64,000 nt of DNA from Mesonia aestuariivivens. Its GTDB lineage: Bacteria; Bacteroidota; Bacteroidia; Flavobacteriales; Flavobacteriaceae. The first letter of the stretch is position 1. Each line of letters begins with the position of its first letter. Position numbers and translations under genes: made by a program. The stretch lies in NCBI RefSeq assembly GCF_019311235.1, contig NZ_JAHWDF010000005.1, positions 124,001 through 188,000 on the forward strand, written 5' to 3'. This document shows positions 1 to 8,811 of this stretch, in pieces. The notes under the pieces are model-generated. The model had not been told where the DNA came from, did no database searches, and was given only the letters and a program-made list of their open reading frames with translations.

Positions 1-54
1 AGTTCACGTAAATTTTTCAATCATTCATTAAAAAATTGAAATTAGTATTTAATA

Positions 55-89
55 AAAAAATCCCGCTCTTAATTAAAGCGGGATTTTTT
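55..89 (-). terminator. Rho-independent terminator of the TlpA-type gene
   Basis: An 8-bp perfect stem, ATCCCGCT (60-67) with AGCGGGAT (77-84), is flanked by A- and T-runs that extend the pairing. Read on the minus strand it lies just after the stop codon at 115 and ends in a run of seven T. Confidence 0.85.
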
Positions 90-114
90 ATGTGTGTGTA
101 TTTTAAGATATAGC

Positions 115-1239
115 TTAATCTAACATTTCTGCAACTTTAGCTTTTAATTCTTCACCTCTTAAATCTTTAGCTACAATCACACCATTTTCATCTAAGATAA
201 ATGTTGCAGGTATAGATCTAATATTGTATAGTTTAGCAATTGGTCCTTGCCAATATTTTAAGTTAGAAACGTGTTGCCAGGTTAAACCATCGTCTTTAAT
301 AGCTTTAAGCCATTTGTCTTTTTGTCCATCTTTATCTAACGAAACTCCTAAAATATTCAACCCTTTTTCGTGGTATTCATTATATAATTTTACAACGTTT
401 GGATTTTCCATTCTACAAGGTTTACACCAAGAAGCCCAAAAATCTATAATTGTTACTTTACCTAAGGCATCTTTTAATGCTAATGTTTCTCCTTCTGGAG
501 TTGGTGCAGAAAAATCTGGAGCTTTACTTCCTACTGAAGTAGCACTAGCTTGCTCTAATGTTTTGTTTACAGAAGCTCCAATTTCTGAATTTTGTACTTC
601 TTCAGCTAAATTGTTAAAAATCTCTTTTGCTTCGTTAGTAGCTATAGATTTTGAATTAAGCATATCTGAAAGAATAAGAATAGAAACTAAAGAGTTTGGA
701 TTATTTTTCATAATCTCTTCTCTTTTCTTATCATCTTGTTCTTGAAATTCTTGTTGTTTTGCTCTAATTTGCGCAATAAGTTCAGGATTTTGCATCATAT
801 CTGGATTCTCTTCCTGAAAAGATTTCACCATAGCATTCATCTCTTTACCAGATTCTTTTAACTGCTCGATATAGTTATTAAATAATTCGTTCTCTTTTCC
901 TCCTTCAATTTTAGAACTTCTTAAGCTATCTTTATAAATAGTTGCTGTTAAAGGTTGGTTTTCATTAATAAAAACTACATTACCTCTTACATCTTTAAAA
1001 GTGATAATGTTTAAAGTTTGAAAGTCTACCGCTGGTAAATCTATTTCAAAATCGCCTTCTTTTACCGTTGTAGTGTCTATAGGCACTGGTCTTCCTTCTC
1101 CTCCTAATCTAGCTAAATAAACTTCTGTACCATTTTCTAAATTGCTAACAGAAGCCTTTAAAGTGGCTTTTTCGTTTTTTCCTTCATTTTGACATGATAT
1201 TGCTAACGCTGCCAAAACTATTAATAATACTTTTTTCAT
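115..1239 (-). CDS. TlpA/ResA-type thioredoxin lipoprotein with N-terminal DUF4369-like region
   Basis: Probable periplasmic thiol-disulfide oxidoreductase anchored as a lipoprotein. The first 16 residues form a lipoprotein signal ending in a Cys (AISC, Cys16). Residues about 25-125 look like the beta-rich DUF4369 domain that often precedes such thioredoxins in Bacteroidota. A charged helical linker (about 125-230) follows. The AhpC/TSA-thioredoxin fold starts near residue 236, with the active site WCKPC at Cys272/Cys275 and the cis-Pro loop (SIPATF) near the C-terminus. The ATG at 1237-1239 starts directly at the signal peptide. It is a single gene with its own terminator. The redox partner is unknown; cytochrome c maturation or disulfide reduction are both usual for the family. 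Confidence 0.9.
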   Translation of the reverse strand: MKKVLLIVLAALAISCQNEGKNEKATLKASVSNLENGTEVYLARLGGEGRPVPIDTTTVKEGDFEIDLPAVDFQTLNIITFKDVRGNVVFINENQPLTATIYKDSLRSSKIEGGKENELFNNYIEQLKESGKEMNAMVKSFQEENPDMMQNPELIAQIRAKQQEFQEQDDKKREEIMKNNPNSLVSILILSDMLNSKSIATNEAKEIFNNLAEEVQNSEIGASVNKTLEQASATSVGSKAPDFSAPTPEGETLALKDALGKVTIIDFWASWCKPCRMENPNVVKLYNEYHEKGLNILGVSLDKDGQKDKWLKAIKDDGLTWQHVSNLKYWQGPIAKLYNIRSIPATFILDENGVIVAKDLRGEELKAKVAEMLD

Positions 1240-1303
1240 TATTTCGATTTGATTTAGCTACAAAAATAGGTAACCACATTTAAAGCAACAAATTTCTAAA
1301 GTA

Positions 1304-1332
1304 TTGTTAATCTTTATTATTCATTATCTTTG
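1304..1332 (+). promoter_or_regulatory. Bacteroidota-type promoter of the GAF-domain gene
   Basis: A TTG at 1304-1306 is followed after 18 bases by TATCTTTG (1325-1332), an exact match to the -7 consensus TAnnTTTG of the Bacteroidota primary sigma factor. The start codon lies 43 bases further on. Confidence 0.5.
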
Positions 1333-1375
1333 TTCTTTGTTTAAAAGTTATCTTGTTTTATAAAGTGAATTTGCG

Positions 1376-3745
1376 ATGAAGAATCAAAAGAAGGACTTTC
1401 CCTTTGATATATATGTTAGTTTTAAAAAAGTGATTTCAACTTATCGTGAACGTGCGAAAGTTGAAAAAAGCCCTATAGCTAAAAGTTACTTAGACAGTGT
1501 TTTAAAATATATAGAAGATTATCCTAAATTAGAAACTGGTTTAAAAAGTGAAAAAGAAGTTTTATCACATTTAGAACCTATAAAAATCTTGTTGGACGAT
1601 TTATTCCCCAATATTCTTACGAATAATGAAATTAAAGCAGCATCTATACCGCATCAAAATTTACTTTTCAATAAAACTGAACGACTAAAAGAGATCATAA
1701 GAAAAGCGGGTAGTGATTACGAATTAAAAATTAGAAATTTTACCCAAGAAACAGATTATGTGTTCGGTTGTATATTAATCTTGAACAACTATTACGGCTA
1801 CGATATAGATTTTACACGTCCTTTTTATTATGATATTCCAGATGAAAATGGAATTATGCGTCATTATAGAATCGCAGTAAATGCAGATTTTATTGAATTT
1901 GAAAAAACAAAAGCTGCCATAGATATTTCTGAAGATGATGTAGACTTACTCTTACAAGACACCAATAATATAGAGTTATGGCGAGAAAAATTCCCTCCAT
2001 TAAGCTATATTTTTAAGGGATTCATTATCGTGAATTTAACCGATGTAACCATTGATGATGGTATATCAGATTTAAAAACCGAATTATTAAAAAATAATTT
2101 ACCAAAAGAAAATAAATTAGACGGAATTACAGAAATTTTTAGATCTATTTATGGGAGTCCAGATTTAAACGTTGGTCTTACTATGTTTGATAGAAAAAAG
2201 ACTGGTATGTTTAAAATGAATAATAGTGAGATTGAAAGCTTTATTCTCGATGAAGAAAAAGAGGTAGCGTGTCAAAATGCATTTTGTAAAGAGGCTTATT
2301 CAACCCTAATTGATAATCAAAATTATTTTTCTATTTCTAATGTAGATGCTTACCACAAAAAGCATCCCGATAGTTTGTTAAGTAAAAATTTAAAAGATAA
2401 AGGAATAAAAAGTTGCATTTTCGCGCCCATAGCTCAAAATGGAGAATTATTAGCTTTTTTAGAGCTGGTTTCTTACAAAAAAAATGAATTAAACAGTATA
2501 AATTCTATAAAACTAGAAGATGTAGTACCCTATATTGTAACGGCTTTAGAAAGAAATAATACAGATTTTGAAAATAGGGTAAAGGCAGTTATACAAAGTG
2601 AATGTACTTCTATCCATCCAAGTGTATTATGGGTTTTTGAAGAAGAAGCGAGAAGGTTTATTAGAGATTTAGAGAAAGATGGTGTTTCTTCCTTTAGAGA
2701 TATAGCCTTTAAAGATGTTTTTCCTCTATATGGGCAAATTGATATTGTAGGTTCTTCAGATGAAAGAAACAAAGCTATACAAGAAGATTTATTGAAACAT
2801 TTAAAAATGATCAATAAAATTATAGAGCATGCTTACGAAGAAGAAGCGCTGCCAATTTATGAGCAAGTAAAATTTAGAATAGAAGAATTTAAAAAAAACT
2901 TAAAAGAAAATTTAACTGCCTCTAGTGAACAGAAAATCATCAATTTTATTCATAAAGAAGTAAACCCAATGATTGAGCATTTTAAAACTAAATCTAAAGT
3001 TTTAAAGCGAATGATTAATCAATACAGTTCTTGTATAGATAACGATACAGGAGTTATTTACGACCAACGTAGAAATTATGATGATACCGTACAACGAATT
3101 AATAGAACACTAGCTAGGTATATAGATAGAAAGCAAGAAGAAGCACAAAAAATATTTCCGCATTATTTTGAAAGGTATAAAACAGACGGTGTAGATCACA
3201 ATATTTATATAGGTGAGTCTATGACTAAAAATAAAAAATTTAGTCGCGTATATTTACATAACATTCGTTTATGGCAGATTCAAGTGGTTTGTGAAATGGA
3301 AAATAAATTTTACCATATTCAAGAAAATATGCCACTAAAGCTAGATGCGGCTTCTCTCATATTGGTATTTAGCTCCACTTTATCTATTCGTTACCGAATG
3401 GATGAGAAAAAATTTGATGTTGATGGTACGTATAATGCACGTTATGAAATTATCAAAAAGCGTATAGATAAAGCTTACGTAAAAAATACCGAAGAAAGAG
3501 TTACTCAAAAAGGTAAAATATCAATTATATATTCTCAAAAGGCAGACGAAAGAGAATATCTAAAATACATAGACTATCTACAAAAAAAGAACTACCTCGG
3601 TGAAGAAGTAGAACTTTTAGAGTTAGAAGATGTTCAGGGAGTTGTGGGTCTAAAAGCGATTCGAGTAGAAGTACTTTACCATAAAAATAAAGACTCTAAA
3701 GAAAAAACGTTGACTTATGAAAATTTAATGGAAGAATTACATTAA
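1376..3745 (+). CDS. Large GAF-domain protein of unknown function
   Basis: A 789-residue, apparently cytoplasmic protein with no signal peptide or clear membrane segment. Residues about 245-395 look like a GAF domain: an alpha/beta stretch ending in a conserved-looking IKSCIFAPI strand and a helix before residue 395. Residues 1-240 and 400-789 are mostly helical and charged, and I do not recognise them. There is no kinase, cyclase, phosphodiesterase or DNA-binding output motif, which is unusual because GAF domains normally sense a small ligand for an attached output domain. Proteins of this size and layout occur in other Flavobacteriaceae and are annotated only as GAF-domain proteins. Its stop codon overlaps the stop of the convergent HD-PycTM gene by 9 bases. 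The ligand and role are unknown. Confidence 0.8.
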   Translation: MKNQKKDFPFDIYVSFKKVISTYRERAKVEKSPIAKSYLDSVLKYIEDYPKLETGLKSEKEVLSHLEPIKILLDDLFPNILTNNEIKAASIPHQNLLFNKTERLKEIIRKAGSDYELKIRNFTQETDYVFGCILILNNYYGYDIDFTRPFYYDIPDENGIMRHYRIAVNADFIEFEKTKAAIDISEDDVDLLLQDTNNIELWREKFPPLSYIFKGFIIVNLTDVTIDDGISDLKTELLKNNLPKENKLDGITEIFRSIYGSPDLNVGLTMFDRKKTGMFKMNNSEIESFILDEEKEVACQNAFCKEAYSTLIDNQNYFSISNVDAYHKKHPDSLLSKNLKDKGIKSCIFAPIAQNGELLAFLELVSYKKNELNSINSIKLEDVVPYIVTALERNNTDFENRVKAVIQSECTSIHPSVLWVFEEEARRFIRDLEKDGVSSFRDIAFKDVFPLYGQIDIVGSSDERNKAIQEDLLKHLKMINKIIEHAYEEEALPIYEQVKFRIEEFKKNLKENLTASSEQKIINFIHKEVNPMIEHFKTKSKVLKRMINQYSSCIDNDTGVIYDQRRNYDDTVQRINRTLARYIDRKQEEAQKIFPHYFERYKTDGVDHNIYIGESMTKNKKFSRVYLHNIRLWQIQVVCEMENKFYHIQENMPLKLDAASLILVFSSTLSIRYRMDEKKFDVDGTYNARYEIIKKRIDKAYVKNTEERVTQKGKISIIYSQKADEREYLKYIDYLQKKNYLGEEVELLELEDVQGVVGLKAIRVEVLYHKNKDSKEKTLTYENLMEELH

Positions 3746-4921
3746 CCAAAATGCAATTACAAAACTAATTACAGATATAATAATCCCCGTCATAAAGATG
3801 GTGTAAGTCCATCTTAAAATTTTATATTTTCTATTCAATACAATTCCTAGCAAATATAAATCTTTCGTAAGGGCTTCATAAACATAATCTTTATCTTTTA
3901 AAATTTCATTAATAGCCCAGTGGTATTGATCAAATTCCATCTGATGAAAATTACCAAAAAATAGCACATTTACTTCTCGATTTTTTACCTGCTCTTTAGT
4001 GAATTGACCCGAAGTTACATTTGGCTTAGTAGACATAATTGAAAGTACAATCGAAGCCACGCAAAAGCAAACCATAATTAAGGTAGGGATCATTAAGTGT
4101 CTGTTAGAAGCCGCATCTAATTTAGGAATAATATTGGCGAGTGCTAAAGAAATAATAATTGCGTTTACAGATAATAAAATGTTGGCTTTGGTATCTGCAA
4201 TATCACTTAGTTTAATATGATTTCTAAGAGTAGTACGATACAAAGTTTGAATACTACGCTCTGGATTATCGTTTTTATACCTAGCTTTAAGTTTAGCTTT
4301 AGCTTCTTCCTTTTCGTATTTCTTTTTGAGTTTTTTCTGACTTTCCAGCAGACTTAAAAGATTTTCATCTTTTTTGGGTTTCCAGTTTTCTACCGCATAA
4401 TCGCTATAAAATTTATGATACTCAGTAAACATTTTAATATTTTCTTCTATCCATTCATTGGGAGTAAAATATTTAATGTTATGTAATTTAAGCTCTTGCC
4501 TTAAAAACTCTGTTGTATCTTCAAAATAATCTTTAGCTAGATGAGAAGCATCTGCATCTTTTATAATTTCTTCAAGATTATTTTCTGGTTCTACTCCTTG
4601 TTTTGTGGCAAGAATACATTTTTCTACTTGGTTAATAATCTCTTGGTCAACTTGATTATCAGTAAGAAATTCTCTTGCAATTTTTACACTTTCTTTTTCG
4701 TGACCAGTTATTTTTTTTGTGTAACCAGTATCGTGAAGCCAGGCAGAGAGCAGTAATACCTCTTCTTCTTTAACATTAATTTGAGAATTTTCAATTAATT
4801 CTTTAGTACTTTTAACCACACGTTGTGTGTGATTATAGTTGTGATAGATAAAGGTATTAGGCAGTTTCTCTTTAAAAAGTTTCATGACAAAATTGTCTGC
4901 CTTCTCAATAATGTTTTCCAT
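3737..4921 (-). CDS. HD-domain protein with C-terminal Pycsar effector-like membrane domain (PycTM/DUF5706)
   Basis: A 394-residue protein in two parts. Residues about 20-180 are an HD phosphohydrolase domain with the expected metal ligands: His31, His63-Asp64 and Asp122 (in KDADASH). A basic coiled linker (about 190-215) follows. Residues about 225-394 contain the motif LSDIADTKANILLSVNA, two membrane segments (about 248-265 and 277-296) and a third at the C-terminus (about 372-393). This is the layout of PycTM, formerly DUF5706, the membrane effector domain of Pycsar anti-phage systems. The HD part suggests cleavage of a nucleotide or cyclic nucleotide. No pyrimidine cyclase or other defence gene is adjacent, so a housekeeping nucleotide-responsive role is equally possible. 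No terminator separates it from the convergent GAF gene. Confidence 0.82.
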   Translation of the reverse strand: MENIIEKADNFVMKLFKEKLPNTFIYHNYNHTQRVVKSTKELIENSQINVKEEEVLLLSAWLHDTGYTKKITGHEKESVKIAREFLTDNQVDQEIINQVEKCILATKQGVEPENNLEEIIKDADASHLAKDYFEDTTEFLRQELKLHNIKYFTPNEWIEENIKMFTEYHKFYSDYAVENWKPKKDENLLSLLESQKKLKKKYEKEEAKAKLKARYKNDNPERSIQTLYRTTLRNHIKLSDIADTKANILLSVNAIIISLALANIIPKLDAASNRHLMIPTLIMVCFCVASIVLSIMSTKPNVTSGQFTKEQVKNREVNVLFFGNFHQMEFDQYHWAINEILKDKDYVYEALTKDLYLLGIVLNRKYKILRWTYTIFMTGIIISVISFVIAFWLM

Positions 4922-4990
4922 AACTACTGGTTAGTTGCTGTTAAATGACCATCGCCAAATTAGTAAAAAATCAATCATTCATTAGATTAT

Positions 4991-7900
4991 ATGAAGAAAA
5001 ATAACATACTTCTAACAATTACCTCTGTATTAATGTTATCTGCTTGTGCGACTTTTGAGCCCAAAATTAATAAAGATTATCCACAAGATGCTATCGTTTA
5101 TCCTAATGATAAAAAATTAGATAAGCGGTTTTTTTTAATTGGTGATGCGGGTTATTCTCAGCCAGGAGGTTCTTCTGCTGGTTTACAAGCATTCAAGTCG
5201 TTTTTAGATTCTTCAGAAACAAAAAATACATACACTGTTTTTTTAGGAGATAATATTTATCCTGCTGGGATGCCTGCAGAAGGAGCTCCTCTTCGAAAAC
5301 AATCAGAATACCGTATAGATGCACAAATTGATGCTTTAGAAGATTATGAGGGTAAGATTTTATTTATACCGGGTAATCATGATTGGTACGATCAAGGTAT
5401 AGATGGAGTCAAAGAGCAAGCAGATTATATTATTGACCGTACCCAACAAGAAGATGTTTGGGCGCCAACTCCAGGTTGTGGATTAGAAATTAGAGATTTG
5501 AGTGATGATCTAACAATGATTATTATTGATTCTCAATGGTATTTAGAAGATTGGGATAAAAACCCAACCATCAATGATAATTGTTCTGAGATAAAAACTA
5601 GAGAAGCATTGTTTCTCGAGATTGAAACAGAATTAAAGAAGAGTCAAAATAAAAATGTGATTATTGCAGTGCATCATCCTATGTATACCAATGGGGTTCA
5701 TGGTGGGAATTATCATTTCAATAGACATTTGTATCCTTCTCAAAAGAAAATACCAATGCCAATATTGGGTTCTTTGGCGATGCTAATAAGAACTACGGGC
5801 GGAGTTTCTATTCAAGATGCTCAAAATGAACAGTACAAATCTTTTAGAGATCGTTTAGAAACAATAGCAAAAGATTATAATAGAGTTACTTTTATTTCTG
5901 GTCATGAACATAATATGCAATATGTTTTACACGATGGTTTACATCAAATAATTTCGGGAGCGGGTTCTAAAAATTCTTTTGCTAGTTTACGTAATGATGG
6001 CGTTTTTGCCTATCCTGGACAGGGTTTCGCAATTTACGATGTGTTTAAAGATAAATCTACTTGGGTACGTTTTTATGGTTCAGAAAATAATAAGCCTAAA
6101 TTACTGTTTCAAACTCAAGTTTTTACAGAAGAGAAAATTCCAAATTTAGATACCATTCCATCCCCAACCATTTTACCAAAAGAAGTAGAGGTTTCTATAT
6201 ATCATGAAGACGCAACCGATAAAGGAGATCTTTATAAAAGCCTATGGGGAGATCATTACCGAGAACTTTATGGTAAAAAAATAAAAGTAAAAGTAGCCTT
6301 GTTAGATACACTCTATGGTGGTTTAAAAGTTATACGAGAAGGTGGTGGTCACCAAACAAGATCTATTAGAGTAGAAGATAGTTTGGGAAGAGACTACAAT
6401 ATTAGAGCGCTAAAAAAGAGTGCAGTTCAATTTTTACAAACCGTTGCTTTTAAAGACCAATCTATAGAGAAGAAGTTTGAAAATACCTTAGCCGAAGAAG
6501 CTGTAGAAGATTTTTATACCGCTTCACATCCTTATGCGTTTATGGCAATTCCTAAATTAAGTGAAGCTGCCGGAATTTATCATACCAATCCTAAAATTAT
6601 TTATCTACCACAACAGAAAGCTTTAGGCAAATACAATGAAGCCTACGGAAATGATGTATATATGATTGTAGAACGACCTGAAGACGATTGGATGGGAACA
6701 GATATTTTTGGAAATCCTAATCACGATATTCAAAGTACTGCCGGTATGTTTGATAGGTTAAGAAGAGATGAAAAATATCGGGTAGACGAAACGGCATATA
6801 TTAAAGCCAGAATTTTTGATATGTTGGTAGGCGATTGGGATAGGCATAACGATCAATGGCGCTGGGCTGAGTTCGAAAATGAAGATGGAAAACGTATTTT
6901 TAAACCTATACCAAGAGATCGAGATCAAGTATTTTCAAATTTTGATGGTGCTTTCTTCGGAACTTTAAAAGGGCTAGCTGGAATGGCCAAACAATTTGGT
7001 AAATATGATAAAGATATAGATGATGTCGCTTGGTTTAATACCGCTGCAATTGGCCTTGATCGTTCAATTATTCAAAATAAAGGAAAAGAAACTTGGATAG
7101 AAGAAGCAAAGTACCTTCAAGAACACATTACAGATCAGGTAATACAAGAGGCATTTAATGATTTACCCGAAGAGGTGCGTAAAGATGAATCTACAGAAAA
7201 AATAAAAAAATTGCTAAAAGAGAGAAGAGAAAATATTGTAAATATAGCAGAACGCTATTATCAACACCTTTCTAAATTAGCAATTGTCACAGCTACAGAT
7301 AAAGACGATTTTATAGATGTTATTCGTTTGCCAAATGGCGAGACAAACCTTAAAATTTATAGAAATAAAAATGGAAAAAGAGCATCTTTATTTGTAGATA
7401 AAACATATACAAAAAACGAAACTAAAGAAATTTGGATTTACGGTTTAGATGATGATGATACGTATACAGTAACAGGAGAGAAAACCAATAAGAATATATT
7501 TATTCGATTAATAGGTGGGCAAAACAATGATATTTATAAAATAGAAAACCCTAAGCGATTAAAAATATACGAGCATAAATCTAAGCCCAATACTTTTGAT
7601 GACGCTCAAAATGCTAAGATTAGACTATCAGATAACTACGAACAAAACTTTTACGATAAGAATAAAAAAATATATTCAACAAATGTAATTCTACCAGGTA
7701 TAGGGTATAATCCAGATGATGGTTTAAAATTAGGCGTTCAAGATGTTTATAGTCATTACGGATTTAAAAGAGATCCCTACACGTACCAACATCGTATAAA
7801 AGCAGGCTATTATTTTGCAACCAATGGTTTTGATTTTCACTACAACGCTAGATTTGCCAGAATTGTAGGTAAATATAGTTTAAGCGTTGGATGGTGGTTT

Positions 7901-8725
7901 ACGAGCCCTAATTTTGCTCAAAATTATTTTGGTTTAGGTAACCGAAGTAGAAACGAAAATAGACACAATAATCGTGATTTCGATTTTAATCGCGTTAAAA
8001 TTAGTAAAGTTGGTGGGAGTGTAGGTTTAGTAAGAGAAAGTCCTTTCGGAAGTTATTTTGGTTATACTGCTTCATTTGAATCTGTAGAAGTAGAGCAAAC
8101 TAATAATAGATTTATAAATCAAGATTTTAGCAATAATGCAGCTATTTTTGATAGACAATACTTTTTAGGTTTAGATGCAACTTACCGTTATGAAAGTTAC
8201 GACGATGTACTAAACCCAACCAACGGAATGAAGTTTCAGCTGAGTGTTGGCGGAAAAATGAATACCAAGCAAACAGAAAACTTTTATGGCTATATAAAAC
8301 CTACTCTAGAATTTTATAATGCATTAACCACAAACAGAAAATGGGTTTTGCGTAGTGCTGTAAATTCTCAAATAAATATAGGAGATGATTTTGAATTTTA
8401 TCAGGGTGCTAATCTAGGAGGCGCCACCGGCTTACGTGGTTATAGAAATGAACGTTTTATAGGTGAATCTTCATTTGCTACTTCAGCAGATATTAGATAT
8501 ACATTAGGCGATTTTAAAACTTCATTTTTACCTTTTGAATTCGGAATTTTTGGTGGTGGAGATGTTGGTCGCGTTTGGTTAGATGGTGAAAATAGTAAGC
8601 AATGGCATAACGATATTGGCGGCGGTATTTGGGTAAATAGTGCCGAAGCCATTAACGGAACCTTTAATTTATTTGCAGGTGATGATGGTTTGCGTTTTAG
8701 TTTTGGATTTGGGTTTAGGTTTTAA
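4991..8725 (+). CDS. Lipoprotein fusion: metallophosphoesterase, kinase-like middle region, outer-membrane barrel
   Basis: A 1244-residue protein with a lipoprotein signal (LSAC, Cys19). Residues about 45-375 are a calcineurin-like metallophosphoesterase with all expected motifs: GDAGY (Asp52), GDN (87-88), GNHD (128-131), HH (228-229) and GHEH (304-307). Residues about 430-780 are not phosphoesterase. They hold a Gly-rich loop (443-453), a YNIRALKK strand with Lys475/476, the sequence GDWDRHND (614-621) and DRD (643-645), which together resemble kinase N-lobe, catalytic loop and metal-binding motifs. From about residue 895 the protein is rich in alternating aromatic strands and ends in FSFGFGFRF, as BamA/TamA-type barrels do. 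It has no adjacent partner on the same strand. Substrate and topology are unknown; the kinase-like reading is mine and rests on motifs alone. Confidence 0.85.
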   Translation: MKKNNILLTITSVLMLSACATFEPKINKDYPQDAIVYPNDKKLDKRFFLIGDAGYSQPGGSSAGLQAFKSFLDSSETKNTYTVFLGDNIYPAGMPAEGAPLRKQSEYRIDAQIDALEDYEGKILFIPGNHDWYDQGIDGVKEQADYIIDRTQQEDVWAPTPGCGLEIRDLSDDLTMIIIDSQWYLEDWDKNPTINDNCSEIKTREALFLEIETELKKSQNKNVIIAVHHPMYTNGVHGGNYHFNRHLYPSQKKIPMPILGSLAMLIRTTGGVSIQDAQNEQYKSFRDRLETIAKDYNRVTFISGHEHNMQYVLHDGLHQIISGAGSKNSFASLRNDGVFAYPGQGFAIYDVFKDKSTWVRFYGSENNKPKLLFQTQVFTEEKIPNLDTIPSPTILPKEVEVSIYHEDATDKGDLYKSLWGDHYRELYGKKIKVKVALLDTLYGGLKVIREGGGHQTRSIRVEDSLGRDYNIRALKKSAVQFLQTVAFKDQSIEKKFENTLAEEAVEDFYTASHPYAFMAIPKLSEAAGIYHTNPKIIYLPQQKALGKYNEAYGNDVYMIVERPEDDWMGTDIFGNPNHDIQSTAGMFDRLRRDEKYRVDETAYIKARIFDMLVGDWDRHNDQWRWAEFENEDGKRIFKPIPRDRDQVFSNFDGAFFGTLKGLAGMAKQFGKYDKDIDDVAWFNTAAIGLDRSIIQNKGKETWIEEAKYLQEHITDQVIQEAFNDLPEEVRKDESTEKIKKLLKERRENIVNIAERYYQHLSKLAIVTATDKDDFIDVIRLPNGETNLKIYRNKNGKRASLFVDKTYTKNETKEIWIYGLDDDDTYTVTGEKTNKNIFIRLIGGQNNDIYKIENPKRLKIYEHKSKPNTFDDAQNAKIRLSDNYEQNFYDKNKKIYSTNVILPGIGYNPDDGLKLGVQDVYSHYGFKRDPYTYQHRIKAGYYFATNGFDFHYNARFARIVGKYSLSVGWWFTSPNFAQNYFGLGNRSRNENRHNNRDFDFNRVKISKVGGSVGLVRESPFGSYFGYTASFESVEVEQTNNRFINQDFSNNAAIFDRQYFLGLDATYRYESYDDVLNPTNGMKFQLSVGGKMNTKQTENFYGYIKPTLEFYNALTTNRKWVLRSAVNSQINIGDDFEFYQGANLGGATGLRGYRNERFIGESSFATSADIRYTLGDFKTSFLPFEFGIFGGGDVGRVWLDGENSKQWHNDIGGGIWVNSAEAINGTFNLFAGDDGLRFSFGFGFRF

Positions 8726-8743
8726 GAGAGAAAGGAATAATAA

Positions 8744-8783
8744 AAAAAGAGGTCGTCTAATTAGTTTTAGACGACCTCTTTTT
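8744..8783. terminator. Bidirectional terminator between convergent genes
   Basis: A 17-bp perfect stem (8744-8760 with 8767-8783) around a 6-base loop, with A-run and T-run ends. It lies between the stop codons at 8725 (plus) and 8812 (minus), so it can serve both. Confidence 0.9.
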
Positions 8784-8811
8784 ATAATTAAACTTTATTG
8801 GAATGTCTAGT

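Noticed and set aside
3737-4921. A complete Pycsar anti-phage system
   Set aside because: Only the PycTM-like effector part is present, fused to an HD domain. No pyrimidine cyclase or other defence gene lies on either side.
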